Assembly (NCBI GenBank): GCA_900313005.1
Contig: ONZJ01000002.1
Coordinates: 2,496,996-2,560,995, forward strand
DNA length: 64,000 nucleotides
Direction of reading: 5' to 3'
From: Rhodobacteraceae bacterium EL129
GTDB lineage: Bacteria > Pseudomonadota > Alphaproteobacteria > Rhodobacterales > Rhodobacteraceae
The notes under the pieces are model-generated. The model was given only the letters and a program-made list of their open reading frames with translations, had not been told where the DNA came from and made no database searches. The translations under genes and the position numbers were made by a program. This document shows, one piece after another, positions 36,201 through 45,823 of this stretch (positions are counted from its first letter, which is position 1; each line of letters opens with the position of its first letter).

Positions 36201-37082
36201 TTATCCCCCCGAAAGCCATGAAATCACCGCTTGTAGCGCTGCGGAAGGTTGTCCCAGACGCGGTGTTTCCAGCACCAAAGACAATCCGGTGCGCACAGGG
36301 GCATCAAAGGGCACGATCAGCTCGCCCCGGGTCAGGCTGGGACGGACCAGCGCCTCGTGCCCCATCAACACCCCTGCCCCGTTTCGGGCTTCTTCCAAAG
36401 CGATCGAATAAAGCGAATGGCGCGCACCACGATCAAACCCCGAGGCATGGCCCAGAATGGCTGTGGCCCAAGTGGCCCAATCTTGCATCCAAAGCGCGTC
36501 GTGAATGAGTGGCAGCTGATCCAGATCAGTAATGGCATGCAAGGAGGCCGCCACCTGCGGTGTGCAGACCGGATAGATCAGGTCCTCAGCCAGTATGATT
36601 TCCGAAGGCGCGCCGGTGGGCACACGCAGGAAAAGCGAAAGATCAAACATCTCGCGTGCCAGATTTGGTGGGGATTCGAGCGCTGAAACGGAGATCGACA
36701 CCTGCGGCATCGCGGCGCGAATGGCGGGCAACCGGGGAGACAGCCAAAGCTGTGCCACCGAAGGCAATGCCGCAATATGTACAGTCTGATGCGCCGAGAG
36801 CGCGCGCATCTGGTGCACTGCCTCACCCAAAGCATCGAAAGCAGCATAGAGCGAAGGCGCCACAGCTGCGCCAAATTCGGACAGCTGCACGCCTTGCGAC
36901 CGGCGGGTAAACAGCGGCGTGCCCAGCCATTCCTCAAGTGATTTTATGTGTTGGGAGATCGCCCCCGCGGAAACGCTGAGCTCTTCCGCAGCATTGGCAA
37001 ATCCGCCCAGACGAGCCGCAGCCTCAAACGCTCGCAGAGCATTCAGAGGTGGGCCTTTGGGACGTGGTGGATTGACTGACAT
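36201..37082 (-). CDS. LysR-type regulator (GcvA-like)
   Basis: The protein is 293 aa from ATG 37082. The N-terminus is GcvA-like: PPLNALRAFEAAARLGGFANAAEEL, VSAGAISQHIKSLEEWLG, then LFTRRSQGVQLSEFG. GcvA of E. coli controls the glycine cleavage operon. The effector domain shows VHIAALPSVAQLWLSPRLP. It is divergent from the SHMT-like gene with about 107 nt between starts, so it very likely controls it. This is notable because the target is a glycine/serine-type enzyme, in line with the GcvA resemblance. The inducer is unknown. Confidence 0.93.
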   Translation of the reverse strand: MSVNPPRPKGPPLNALRAFEAAARLGGFANAAEELSVSAGAISQHIKSLEEWLGTPLFTRRSQGVQLSEFGAAVAPSLYAAFDALGEAVHQMRALSAHQTVHIAALPSVAQLWLSPRLPAIRAAMPQVSISVSALESPPNLAREMFDLSLFLRVPTGAPSEIILAEDLIYPVCTPQVAASLHAITDLDQLPLIHDALWMQDWATWATAILGHASGFDRGARHSLYSIALEEARNGAGVLMGHEALVRPSLTRGELIVPFDAPVRTGLSLVLETPRLGQPSAALQAVISWLSGG

Positions 37083-37188
37083 TAAGTAGCCTCAGTTTTT
37101 CTATGCCCAATTTTAGATAAACTGGCTTGCATTAGCAAGCTCCAGTACCGTAGCACCGATGCAAAGCATTGGAATAAGGATCACCGCC

Positions 37189-38505
37189 ATGACGCTTGAA
37201 CATCGCAAATGGGTGCCCCCCTCCTGTGAGGCACGAGTGCAAGAAATCGCCGATCAAACGGCCCGCATGGATAGCGCCTCAATCACCAGCCGGATTGACG
37301 CACTGGCTGAGATGAACCGCGATATTCACGAACGGCAGTGTTTCAATTTGAATCCTGCGACCAATGTGATGAACCCACGTGCCGAAACCCTGCTGGCGTC
37401 GGGCATCGGATCGCGGCCTTCGCTGGGCTATCCGGGCGACAAGTATGAAATGGGCCTCGAGGCAATTGAAGAGATTGAGGTGATCGCGGCTGAATTGGCA
37501 GCCGAAGTGTTTGATGCACAGTTCGCCGAGATCCGCGTGGCCTCGGGGGCAATGGCGAACCTCTATGCCTTCATGGCGACCTGCCAGCCCGGTGACACAA
37601 TCATTGCCCCGCCCGCGTCGATAGGCGGGCATGTGACCCACCATATGGCGGGCTGTGCGGGTCTGTATGGCTTGCGGATTGTCGAGGCTCCAGTGGATGC
37701 AGACGGATACACGATCGATGTGACCGCTTTGGAGGCGCTCGCGAAGACCGAAAATCCAGCACTGATCACTGTTGGTGGATCGCTGAACCTGTTTGAGCAT
37801 CCTGTCCGGAAGGTGCGCGCCATCGCGGACAGCGTGGGAGCAAAGGTTCTGTTTGACGCGGCGCACCAATGCGGGATCATTGCGGGGCGCGCATGGAAAA
37901 ACCCACTGGCCGAGGGCGCGCATCTGATGACGATGAGCACATATAAGTCTCTGGGTGGACCGGCGGGAGGTTTGATCGTCTCCAATGATGCGCAGATGGC
38001 CGAGCGTTTGGATGCCATCGCCTTTCCCGGGCTGACCGCAAACTTTGACGCTGCGAAATCAGCAGCGTTGGCGGTGTCCTTGCTGGATTGGCGCGACCAC
38101 GGGGCGGCCTATGCGCAGGCGATGATTGACACGGCACGGGCCTTGGCTGCGGCGATGGCGGATGAAGGGCTGCCTGTATTTGCAGGGGCGCATGGCCACA
38201 CGAATTCGCATCAATTCGCCCTTGAAGCCGCCGGATTTGGCGGCGGGCAAACGGCCTCGAAAACGCTTCGCAAAGCAGGGTTCCTGGCCTGCGGCATCGG
38301 TTTGCCTGTGGCAGCGGTAGAGGGCGATATGAACGGTTTGCGTTTCGGCACGCCCGAGTTGGTGCGCTGGGGCATGGAACCTGCGCATATGCCGCGACTG
38401 GCGGCGTTGATTGCTCAGGCGTTGCGAGCCACTGCGCCCGAAGAGATGGCTGCAGAGGTGGCCGCTTGGCGGTCAGAATTTAGCAAGTTGCACTTTGTAA
38501 CCTGA
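37189..38505 (+). CDS. Serine hydroxymethyltransferase-like PLP enzyme
   Basis: The protein is 438 aa from ATG 37189 with AAGGA upstream. It is a fold-type I PLP enzyme with SHMT-like order: NLNPATNVMNP, SLGYPGDKYEMGLEAIEEIE, RVASGAMANLYAFMA, and the PLP lysine K253 in STYKSLGGPAGG. True GlyA proteins have (T/S)THKTLRGPRGG there, and longer folate-binding loops; here the R and His of that motif are changed, so the folate-dependent reaction may be lost. It could be an alpha-methylserine or other beta-hydroxy amino acid aldolase/hydroxymethyltransferase. Control by the divergent GcvA-like regulator suggests a role in glycine, serine or amino-acid catabolism. Confidence 0.8.
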   Translation: MTLEHRKWVPPSCEARVQEIADQTARMDSASITSRIDALAEMNRDIHERQCFNLNPATNVMNPRAETLLASGIGSRPSLGYPGDKYEMGLEAIEEIEVIAAELAAEVFDAQFAEIRVASGAMANLYAFMATCQPGDTIIAPPASIGGHVTHHMAGCAGLYGLRIVEAPVDADGYTIDVTALEALAKTENPALITVGGSLNLFEHPVRKVRAIADSVGAKVLFDAAHQCGIIAGRAWKNPLAEGAHLMTMSTYKSLGGPAGGLIVSNDAQMAERLDAIAFPGLTANFDAAKSAALAVSLLDWRDHGAAYAQAMIDTARALAAAMADEGLPVFAGAHGHTNSHQFALEAAGFGGGQTASKTLRKAGFLACGIGLPVAAVEGDMNGLRFGTPELVRWGMEPAHMPRLAALIAQALRATAPEEMAAEVAAWRSEFSKLHFVT

Positions 38506-38573
38506 AGAACGCAGCCTAGCGTTAGGCCGACGGCCGCATCGAATGAGCAACCTGACTGGCACGGCTTTGACGC

Positions 38574-39062
38574 TTAGAACATGCCCATGCTCAAACCCGC
38601 AGCCAGTGCGGCACCCAGTTCTGCACATGGTGCAAGCTGCGCGGCGGAGAGCTTTTTCTTGGCCAGGATTGCCTCAGGCGATTGCGCGTCCGTGTTGATG
38701 ATAAACGCGTCCTGCACCTCGCGCAGACGCCAACCCGTGGCGATGCGGGCGGTCTGGCGCATGGCCCCTTCGCCGTCTGATCCGGCACAGATCATCTGCG
38801 CGTAGGCGCGGCCTTCGATGCGACCCAGAACGGGATAGTAGCAGCGATCGAACATATCCTTCATCGGCCCGGACAGGGATGCGAGGTTTTCGGGCGCGCA
38901 GAAAATATAGCCATCCGCAGCCAGCAAATCTTGGGGAGTGACATCCTCAGCCCGGATCAGCTGCGCGTCCGATATTTCCGCCTTGGCGGACTCAAACGCG
39001 GCCTTGGCCATCTGGGCACTGCCGCCCGTGCGCGAGTGATAGATGATCAAAAGACGAGGCAT
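38574..39062 (-). CDS. Flavodoxin/NAD(P)H oxidoreductase-like flavoprotein
   Basis: The protein is about 162 aa from ATG 39062 (ATG 39068 is also possible). The phosphate-binding loop YHSRTGGSAQMA lies near the N-terminus as in flavodoxin-fold proteins, followed by GYIFCAPENLASLSGPMKDMFDRCYY, the isoalloxazine-binding region of the WrbA/NADPH-dependent FMN reductase families. There is a conserved end with GWRLREVQDAF. Cytoplasmic, FMN-binding, probably reducing quinones or azo-type compounds. It is divergent from the ureohydrolase gene with 89 nt between starts. No clear partner. Confidence 0.85.
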   Translation of the reverse strand: MPRLLIIYHSRTGGSAQMAKAAFESAKAEISDAQLIRAEDVTPQDLLAADGYIFCAPENLASLSGPMKDMFDRCYYPVLGRIEGRAYAQMICAGSDGEGAMRQTARIATGWRLREVQDAFIINTDAQSPEAILAKKKLSAAQLAPCAELGAALAAGLSMGMF

Positions 39063-39151
39063 GGGCATTCCAATGGCTTGCGTGTTTCCCAAACGTAGCG
39101 TCGACTGGTAGATGTGGAAAGAGCAAGAGATGCCTCAAGAAGGAGACCCAC

Positions 39152-40072
39152 ATGCCCGTTACATTTGATCCTCCATCACAGTTGTTTTCCGGTGCCCGAT
39201 CTGACGTGGACCCGTCTGAAGCGGATCTGGTGGTGTTTGCCGCTCCGCATGGCACGCCCTATGAGGGCATTGAGAACGAAAACTATGCAGATGCTTTGGA
39301 TGTGATGCGAGCAGCACAAGCACAGGAAACCGGCTGGCCGGATCATTGGGATTTTGATCTGGGTGGAACGTTATTGAATGACAGTGATTACAAGGTGGCG
39401 GATGTGGGCAACCTGCGCACAACGTCTCAGGATGGACCGGGCAACCGCGATCTGATCCGCACGGCAACAGCCGAGATTGTGGCCAACGGCGCCATCCCGG
39501 TGATGGTGGGCGGCGATGACAGTGTGCCCATTCCCTTTATCGAGGCATTGGCCCCGCATGGCCCTCTGACCATCATTCAGGTCGATGCGCATATTGACTG
39601 GCGTGACGAGCGCCGGGGCGAGCCGATGGGGTTTTCCAACACCATGCGGCGGGCATCCGAGATGGAGCATGTAGAGAAGATCATCCATGTGGGTATTCGC
39701 GGGCTGGGATCTGCAAGGCGCGCCGAGGTGGAACTGGCGCGGGCGTGGGGGGCCGAGCTTGTCACCGCAAGGGAATTGCATGCCGACGGTATTGAGGCGG
39801 TGATGCAACATGTTGTGCTGGGGTCGAATACGATGATCACGATGGATTGCGATGCCTTGGATGCCGGGATTATGCCTGCGGTGATGGCGCCGACGCCGGG
39901 GGGACTGACCTATTACCAGTCGCTTGATCTGATTGAGGCTGTCGTGCGCCAGACCAATCTGGTGGCATTCGATATGATCGAATTTGTACCCGAACGCGAT
40001 GTGGACGGGGCCGCCGCTGTGACAGCGGCGCGGATTTTGACCCATGTGATTGGCCGGTGTGCGCGGGCATGA
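39152..40072 (+). CDS. Ureohydrolase (arginase/agmatinase) family protein with altered metal site
   Basis: The protein is 306 aa from ATG 39152, with AAGGAG upstream. It is in the arginase/agmatinase/formimidoylglutamase group. Two of the three manganese-binding motifs are normal: D145-A-H147-I-D149 and D232-C-D234. The first, normally GGDHS, reads GGDDS here, so H is replaced by D123. This could change metal choice or reaction. Substrate candidates are agmatine, guanidinobutyrate, guanidine or another guanidino compound. The stop overlaps the start of the Gfa-like gene (ATGA), so they are co-translated. Cytoplasmic. The exact enzyme name is not safe. Confidence 0.85.
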   Translation: MPVTFDPPSQLFSGARSDVDPSEADLVVFAAPHGTPYEGIENENYADALDVMRAAQAQETGWPDHWDFDLGGTLLNDSDYKVADVGNLRTTSQDGPGNRDLIRTATAEIVANGAIPVMVGGDDSVPIPFIEALAPHGPLTIIQVDAHIDWRDERRGEPMGFSNTMRRASEMEHVEKIIHVGIRGLGSARRAEVELARAWGAELVTARELHADGIEAVMQHVVLGSNTMITMDCDALDAGIMPAVMAPTPGGLTYYQSLDLIEAVVRQTNLVAFDMIEFVPERDVDGAAAVTAARILTHVIGRCARA

Positions 40073-40446
40073 GCGGCGTTGGCGGCGGGTGTCTGTGCGG
40101 CGATGTGCGGTTTGAGGCCTCTGGTGCGCCTTTGCGGGTGGGCCTGTGTCATTGCCTTAATTGCCGCAAGCATCATGGGGCGTTGTTTTATGCGGCGGCT
40201 GTATTCTCCTCGGACGTGGTAACGATTGATGGAGAAACGAACCATTTCGAGGGTCGGCATTTCTGTCCGCGTTGTGGATCATCGGTTTTTGCTAGGACGG
40301 GCGACGAGATTGAGCTGCATCTGGGCGCGATGGACGCACCGGATCAGTTCAAGCCTGAGTATGAGCTGTGGTGTGTGCGGCGTGAGGGGTGGCTGCCGAA
40401 GTTTGACGGGGTGCCGCGGTTTGAGAAGGATAAGGCTGAGGGATAA
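40069..40446 (+). CDS. GFA-family zinc protein (glutathione-dependent formaldehyde-activating-like)
   Basis: The protein is 125 aa from ATG 40069, overlapping the ureohydrolase stop. It is a compact all-beta zinc protein with the family cysteines: GGGCLCGDVRFEA, CHCLNCRKHHGALFY and FCPRCGSSVFAR. Named after Gfa, proposed to speed S-hydroxymethylglutathione formation, although most members have other unknown roles such as binding small thiols or metals. There is no formaldehyde dehydrogenase nearby. Co-translation with the ureohydrolase-like gene suggests a linked function that is not known. Confidence 0.85.
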   Translation: MSGVGGGCLCGDVRFEASGAPLRVGLCHCLNCRKHHGALFYAAAVFSSDVVTIDGETNHFEGRHFCPRCGSSVFARTGDEIELHLGAMDAPDQFKPEYELWCVRREGWLPKFDGVPRFEKDKAEG

Positions 40447-40667
40447 ATGTCGGCAACGTGAGGCCATTGTTAGGCCTCGGACTGGCGAACCTGACGATGA
40501 TTACGCAGTTCTTTATGTTTGCAAATTATTGTGCAGAACTTAGGTCTTGCCAGCATCTGCAATATCGCCAGTCCAAGGGGAGGCCTGACGATGGCCGGGC
40601 CGCTAAAGCGGCTGTTAACCGGCTGGGTGAGCAGAACATAGGTCGGGATGAAAATCTATGAAATGCA

Positions 40668-40698
40668 AATCGCGCCGCGTGATGTGCGCGGCGCGATT
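40668..40698 (-). terminator. Stem-loop terminator of pntAB
   Basis: AATCGCGCCGCG (40668-40679) pairs with CGCGGCGCGATT (40687-40698), a 12-bp perfect stem with a 7-nt loop, 23 nt after the pntB stop. The minus strand continues with TTTGCATTT. No gene is seen in the 40447-40667 gap. Confidence 0.75.
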
Positions 40699-40720
40699 GT
40701 TATTTGGTTTCCCGAATAGA

Positions 40721-42220
40721 TCAGTCGATCTTGGGCAACAGACTGCTCACACTGTCCTTGGCGTCGCCGTAGAACATGCGTGTGTTCTCTTTGTAGAACA
40801 GTGGATTTTCGATGCCCGAGTACCCCGTGCCTTGCCCACGCTTGGACACGAACACCTGTTTCGCCTTCCAGCACTCCAGCACTGGCATCCCGGCGATGGG
40901 CGAGTTGGGATCGTCCTGTGCGGCAGGGTTCACGATGTCGTTCGAGCCGATCACGATAGCCACGTCTGTGTCAGGGAAATCGTCGTTGATTTCATCCATC
41001 TCCAGCACGATGTCATAAGGCACACGTGCCTCAGCCAGCAGTACGTTCATGTGGCCTGGCAAACGCCCAGCGACCGGGTGAATGGCGAAACGCACATTCT
41101 TGCCCTTGGCGCGCAGCTTGTTGGTCAGCTCAGAAACGGCCTGTTGGGCCTGCGCCACGGCCATGCCATAGCCGGGGATGATCACGATGCTCTGCGCCTC
41201 GTTCAGGGCCGCAGCGACACCGTCCGCGTCAATGGCAATCTGTTCGCCTTCGACGGCCATTTGCTCACCTTGAGCGCCACCAAAGCCACCCAGAATAACC
41301 GACACGAACGATCGGTTCATCGCCTTGCACATGATGTAGCTGAGGATCGCACCCGACGAGCCGACCAAAGCACCCACAACGATCAACAGATCATTGCCGA
41401 GGCTGAAGCCAATCGCCGCCGCCGCCCAACCTGAATAGCTGTTCAGCATGGAAACCACGACAGGCATATCCGCGCCGCCAATGCCCATGATCAGATGATA
41501 GCCAATGAACAAAGCCAGCAGCGTCAGCAGGACCAGTGTCCAGCTGCCTGAGCCAGACAGATACATGATCGTCAGGATTAGCGAGAGCGCCGCAGCACCG
41601 GCGTTGAGCATATGCCCGCCCGGCAATTTCTTGGCCGCGGAGTCCACCCGGCCCGCCAGTTTGCCATAGGCAATGACCGACCCGGTAAAGGTGACAGCAC
41701 CGATCCAGATGCCCAGAACCAGCTCGATCCGCAGAATGCCAATCTCGACCGAGGATTTCTTGGCAATCAGCTGACCAAAGGCCGACAGATCATTGTAGAT
41801 CTCTTTCGGCAAGCCAATGGCCGTGTGGCGCGTGCCTTCTTTGACAGCGCCCAGCACCTGACCGTTTTCGGCAAACAAAGTGCTCATCGTGTTGATCATG
41901 ATATCGGCGTTGAAGCCAACAAAAACGGCGGCCAGACCCACAAGCGAGTGCATGATCGCCACCAGTTCCGGCATTTGCGTCATTTGCACCTTTGTGGCCA
42001 GTTGATAGCCCACCGCAGCCCCTGCCGCGATCAGGATCAAAGACAGCAGCAACAGGCCCGAACCGGGGCCGATCAGCGTGGCTAGCACCGCAATGCCCAT
42101 GCCCACGATACCGTACCAAACAGCCCGTTTCGCGCTTTCCTGCCCCGAAAGGCCGCCCAGCGAGAAGATGAACAAGACAGCCGCAACCACATAGGCGGCA
42201 GTGGTAAATCCGAATTCCAT
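40721..42220 (-). CDS. pntB: NAD(P) transhydrogenase subunit beta
   Basis: The protein is 499 aa from ATG 42220. It is the membrane and NADP-binding part of the proton-translocating transhydrogenase that reduces NADP+ with NADH using the proton gradient. It has eight or nine TM helices in residues 1-270, then the NADP-binding domain III with the family motifs [16 protein letters not shown] and [19 protein letters not shown], and [28 protein letters not shown]. Inner membrane. Transcribed with pntA (13 nt gap), and a strong terminator follows. Matches the usual PntB length (about 460-500). Confidence 0.96.
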   Translation of the reverse strand: MEFGFTTAAYVVAAVLFIFSLGGLSGQESAKRAVWYGIVGMGIAVLATLIGPGSGLLLLSLILIAAGAAVGYQLATKVQMTQMPELVAIMHSLVGLAAVFVGFNADIMINTMSTLFAENGQVLGAVKEGTRHTAIGLPKEIYNDLSAFGQLIAKKSSVEIGILRIELVLGIWIGAVTFTGSVIAYGKLAGRVDSAAKKLPGGHMLNAGAAALSLILTIMYLSGSGSWTLVLLTLLALFIGYHLIMGIGGADMPVVVSMLNSYSGWAAAAIGFSLGNDLLIVVGALVGSSGAILSYIMCKAMNRSFVSVILGGFGGAQGEQMAVEGEQIAIDADGVAAALNEAQSIVIIPGYGMAVAQAQQAVSELTNKLRAKGKNVRFAIHPVAGRLPGHMNVLLAEARVPYDIVLEMDEINDDFPDTDVAIVIGSNDIVNPAAQDDPNSPIAGMPVLECWKAKQVFVSKRGQGTGYSGIENPLFYKENTRMFYGDAKDSVSSLLPKID

Positions 42221-42233
42221 GAGTACTGCCCCT

Positions 42234-43808
42234 TTACGATTTCTGGAACATGGCGAGCATGCGCCGTGTCACGAGGAAGCCACCGAAGATGTTGATCGCG
42301 GCCATGAAGACCGCCAGAGCAGCCAGAAGTGTGATCAGGAACGAACTGGATCCAATCTGGATCAGCGCGCCCAGAATGATGATCGACGAGATCGCATTGG
42401 TCACAGCCATCAACGGCGTGTGCAAGCTGTGCGAGACGCCCCAGATCACCTGGAAACCCACAAAGACCGACAGCACGAAGACAATGAAATGCTGCATGAA
42501 GCTGGCTGGAGCCACGAGTCCCACGAGCAATAAGAGCAAACCGCCCACTCCCAACAGGCCGACTTGTGTCATGGTCTGCTTTTTGAATGCAGCGACCTCG
42601 GCCGCCTTACGCTCTTCCGGGGTTGGCTCGGGGGCCACTTCTTTCTTGGGAGCCGCGGCAATCGCTTGCACCTTGGGAGGGGGGGGCGGAAAGGTGACTT
42701 CCTTGGCATGGGTCACTGTCGCGCCGCGAATAACGTCATCTTCCATGTCATGATTGATCACGCCGTCTTTGTCCGGTGTCAGATCGGTCATAAGGTGACG
42801 GATGTTGGTAGCATAAAGCGACGAAGATTGAGCCGCCATGCGCGACGGGAAATCGGTGTAGCCAATGATGGTGACACCGTTGTCGGTGACGATCTTTTCG
42901 TCCATCACAGTCAGTTTGCAATTGCCGCCCTTCTCAGCTGCAAGGTCGACGATCACGGAACCAGGTTTCATGGCCTTCACCATGTCCTCGGTCCACAGTT
43001 CGGGCGCTTCGCGGTTGGGAATCAGGGCCGTGGTGATGACGATGTCCACCTCAGGCGCCAACTCGCGAAATTTGGCCAGTTGGGCCTCGCGAAACTCGGG
43101 CGACGAGACCGAGGCATAACCGCCTGTTGCTGCCCCGTCAGTCTGTTCTTCCTCAAAGTCTAGGTAAACGAACTCAGCCCCCATGCTTTCGACCTGCTCG
43201 GCCACTTCGGGACGCACGTCAAACGCGTAAGTGATCGCGCCCAGCGAGGTGGACGTGCCGATGGCGGCCAAGCCGGCCACGCCGGCCCCAACAACCAAAA
43301 CCTTTGCTGGGGGCACTTTGCCCGCGGCGGTAATCTGACCGGTAAAGAACCGGCCGAAGTTGTTGCCAGCTTCGATGACGGCGCGATATCCCGCGATGTT
43401 GGCCATCGAGCTGAGTGCGTCCATCTTCTGGGCGCGGCTGATACGCGGGACCATTTCCATAGCCACAACGGTTGCGCCTTTTTTGGCGGCCGCGTTCATC
43501 TGCGTTTCATTGCCACCGGGATTGAAGAAAGAAATCAGCGTTTGCCCGTCGCGCAGCCGTTTCATTTCCGCATCAACCGGAGGACGCACCTTGGCGACCA
43601 CATCGGCGGCTTTCCAAAGGGCGGCGGCGGTTTTGACCACCTCGACACCTGCCGACTTGTAGTCTTTGTCCGAGAATCCAGCGGCCTTGCCAGCGCCAGC
43701 TTCGATCACACAATCATGTCCCAGCTTCTGCAATTGCAGTGCTGAATCGGGGGTCATCGCAACACGTGCTTCGCCCTCAATCACCTCTTTGGGTGTGCCT
43801 ATCTTCAT
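42234..43808 (-). CDS. pntA: NAD(P) transhydrogenase subunit alpha
   Basis: The protein is 524 aa from ATG 43808. The NAD(H)-binding domain I is typical of the alanine dehydrogenase/PNT family: [46 protein letters not shown], and [18 protein letters not shown] [16 protein letters not shown] Pro/Lys-rich linker (about 370-410) leads to three to four C-terminal TM helices. The single-chain alpha subunit of about 520 aa is the E. coli-like arrangement, not the split PntAA/PntAB form of Rhodospirillum. Operon with pntB. Supplies NADPH for biosynthesis and redox defence. Confidence 0.96.
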   Translation of the reverse strand: MKIGTPKEVIEGEARVAMTPDSALQLQKLGHDCVIEAGAGKAAGFSDKDYKSAGVEVVKTAAALWKAADVVAKVRPPVDAEMKRLRDGQTLISFFNPGGNETQMNAAAKKGATVVAMEMVPRISRAQKMDALSSMANIAGYRAVIEAGNNFGRFFTGQITAAGKVPPAKVLVVGAGVAGLAAIGTSTSLGAITYAFDVRPEVAEQVESMGAEFVYLDFEEEQTDGAATGGYASVSSPEFREAQLAKFRELAPEVDIVITTALIPNREAPELWTEDMVKAMKPGSVIVDLAAEKGGNCKLTVMDEKIVTDNGVTIIGYTDFPSRMAAQSSSLYATNIRHLMTDLTPDKDGVINHDMEDDVIRGATVTHAKEVTFPPPPPKVQAIAAAPKKEVAPEPTPEERKAAEVAAFKKQTMTQVGLLGVGGLLLLLVGLVAPASFMQHFIVFVLSVFVGFQVIWGVSHSLHTPLMAVTNAISSIIILGALIQIGSSSFLITLLAALAVFMAAINIFGGFLVTRRMLAMFQKS

Positions 43809-43956
43809 GGATATCCCCCTTCTTCACATACCGCGGCAGCGGCGACAAATCATCTGGCGGGTGCCGGAACTGGCCCCTTACGGTGCGGATCAACCCGCAG
43901 GCAAGAGCGTGTCGGCTTAGCGTGAAAATATGTCGCATCAGATGCGCAACATTATT

Positions 43957-44409
43957 TCAAAGCCACCGCCTCACCTTTCGTTCATATTTCGCGTATTCAA
44001 CCCTGAATGCCTGCCTCATAAGGGTTTCTTCGGGGGTGATAAAGCGTTTTTCCAGTATCCAGAGGCATACCGGGATCAGCGGCAGGGATAAAACTGCATC
44101 CCAGCGCAAGATCAACCCCGCAAGGATCAGTACGTCGGCCAGATAGATCGGATTGCGGGTGCGTTTGAAAATCCCTGATTGGATCAGACGCGAGGGCGCA
44201 TTATGAGGAACAATTGTTGTTTTGTGACGCCGAAATTCGGCGGCGGCCAGACCAATCAGCACGAGTCCGGCACCCACCAACAAGCCACCCAAAAAATCTG
44301 ACCAGACCCCGCCAAACGTCAGGCGGGCTGACAGGTAGGAGGATTGCAGCCAAGCGAAGGCCACGAAAAATGCAAGCCACAGGGGCGGCATGTCGAGCCA
44401 TTTGGGCAT
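43957..44409 (-). CDS. Membrane methyltransferase-like protein (ICMT/PEMT/NnrU fold)
   Basis: The protein is 150 aa from ATG 44409. Four TM helices and the C-terminal pattern of isoprenylcysteine carboxyl methyltransferase-like proteins: GIFKRTRNPIYLADVLILAG, then LEKRFITPEETLMRQ and EYAKYERKVRRWL, where R-N-P-x-Y-x-A and the E-x-x-L segment bind SAM at the membrane face. Bacterial members are mostly uncharacterised; some modify lipids or small molecules. Inner membrane. It is divergent from the SDR gene with 74 nt between starts. Confidence 0.88.
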   Translation of the reverse strand: MPKWLDMPPLWLAFFVAFAWLQSSYLSARLTFGGVWSDFLGGLLVGAGLVLIGLAAAEFRRHKTTIVPHNAPSRLIQSGIFKRTRNPIYLADVLILAGLILRWDAVLSLPLIPVCLWILEKRFITPEETLMRQAFRVEYAKYERKVRRWL

Positions 44410-44483
44410 TCTCGGGGGCGCTCCGTCAGGTCGTGCTTGTGCGCAGATGTCAGAAGGCTAGCATAGTCGACAGGAGGATCACC

Positions 44484-45236
44484 ATGGTATTATCTGGCAA
44501 ACACGCATTGGTGACTGGTGGCGGCACCGGGATCGGGCTGGCCATTGCGCAAGCATTGGCCGCAGAGGACGCTGACGTCACAATCACCGGGCGACGGCCG
44601 GAGGTGTTGGAGGCCGTTTCAGGGCCAAGGATACATGCCCTACAGATGGATGTGAGCGATGAGACCAGCGTCGTGTCAGGCGTGGCCAAAGCCGTGGCCC
44701 AACGCGGCCCGGTGCAGATTTGTGTACCCAACGCTGGTATTGCCGAGGGCCGTGCGGTGCACAAGACTGACCTGGCGTTCTGGCGGCAGGTGATGGCGAT
44801 CAATCTGGATGGGGCGTTTTTGACCATCCGCGAGTGCCTGCCTGGGATGCGCGAGGCCGACTGGGGGCGGGTGATCGCTGTGTCATCGATTGCAGGGCTG
44901 AAGGGTCTGAAAGGCGCTGCGGCCTATACTGCCAGCAAACATGGTATGATCGGGTTGATCCGGGCCCTGAGCGAGGATTACCTGGGCACCGAACTGACGT
45001 TCAACGCCATCTGCCCCGGCTATGTGGACACCGAGATTGTCAGCCGCAATGTCACGGCCATATCCGAACGCACTCGGATCAGTGCGGAACAGGCCCGTGA
45101 GTTGATGGTGGCCGCCAACAAGCACAAACGCTTGATTGATACGGATGAAGTGGCAGCAGCGGCTTTGTGGCTCTGCTCGGACGGCGCGCGTTCGGTCAAT
45201 GGGCAGGCGATCGAAATTGCGGGCGGACAGTTTTAG
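44484..45236 (+). CDS. Short-chain dehydrogenase/reductase (3-hydroxyacyl-type)
   Basis: The protein is 250 aa from ATG 44484 with AGGAGG upstream; the longer frame is rejected because the SDR begins here. Classical SDR: TGGGTGIG at 11-18 for NAD(P), the NAG motif in PNAGIAEGRA, catalytic S in AVSSIAG, and YTASK (catalytic Y and K). The end CPGYVDTEIV and SVNGQAIEIAGGQF are typical of 3-oxoacyl/3-hydroxyacyl and polyol SDRs. The substrate is open; 3-hydroxybutyrate or hydroxyacyl-CoA dehydrogenase is likely. It stands alone, followed by decayed sequence. Confidence 0.92.
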   Translation: MVLSGKHALVTGGGTGIGLAIAQALAAEDADVTITGRRPEVLEAVSGPRIHALQMDVSDETSVVSGVAKAVAQRGPVQICVPNAGIAEGRAVHKTDLAFWRQVMAINLDGAFLTIRECLPGMREADWGRVIAVSSIAGLKGLKGAAAYTASKHGMIGLIRALSEDYLGTELTFNAICPGYVDTEIVSRNVTAISERTRISAEQARELMVAANKHKRLIDTDEVAAAALWLCSDGARSVNGQAIEIAGGQF

Positions 45237-45323
45237 GCCTGATCTAACGGTTACGTCTGCTATGCGGACAAACCCGCTGTTCGCCGCAGCTGCACCAATG
45301 GCTGATTTAGGGTCAATACAGAA

Positions 45324-45655
45324 ATGATGGATTTCGCCAGCGACAACACCGTAGGGTTTTGGCCAAGCGCTCCAATAGATCGCTTGAACTGGCTTATGGG
45401 GCGCGACACTATCGTTTTCCGTTCCTGCGTGAAGGTGAGACAGAGGCAACGAAAGCGGCAGCGTCCCATGTATTGGCAGAACTCGGGTACCAAAATGTGC
45501 TTGTCACAATTGATAACGATGAATGGCAGTTCAATACGGACTTTTGGGCAGCGGTCGAAGGCGGTGATGCCGAAGCGGCGACCACTATCGCCCAAGACTG
45601 TGCGGCGTCACGTTTATCAATCTTTCGGTGCCTCACGACAACGGAAACACTTTGA
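45324..45655 (+). pseudogene. Gene remnants: polysaccharide deacetylase fragment, possibly joined to a threonine-aldolase-like start
   Basis: A frame at 45359-45655 reads like an internal piece of a NodB-type polysaccharide deacetylase (RFPFLREGETEATKAAASHVLAEL, then VLVTIDNDEWQFN) without the catalytic N-terminal parts and without a proper start. In another frame at 45324, MMDFASDNTVG resembles the first residues of low-specificity L-threonine aldolase and then breaks off. In a third frame from about 45603, FINLSVPHDNGNTLIAPRI looks protein-like. So the 45237-45720 stretch is a junction of broken genes rather than an intact one. Assignments are by eye. Confidence 0.5.
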
Positions 45656-45733
45656 TTGCTCCGCGGATCAGCTCCCCAGAGTACATTCCCCTACTCAGCA
45701 CTAGAGTGCGCAGGAAATAAAATTAGGTGCACT

Positions 45734-45762
45734 TTGACAGGGAAGCTCAACACAACTATCCT
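45734..45762 (+). promoter_or_regulatory. Sigma-70-type promoter of the VPLPA-CTERM gene
   Basis: A perfect -35 TTGACA (45734-45739), 17 nt, then TATCCT (45757-45762). The transcript would start about 55 nt before the ATG at 45824. Confidence 0.6.
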
Positions 45763-45823
45763 ATCGGGGCTAAAATAGTCGCTCATGGGCGAACAAGTAC
45801 ATTTAACGAGAGGGATAACGAGG

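Noticed and set aside
40447..40720. 67-codon plus-strand frame after the Gfa-like gene
   Set aside because: No ribosome-binding site, no recognisable sequence, and it runs toward the pntAB terminator.
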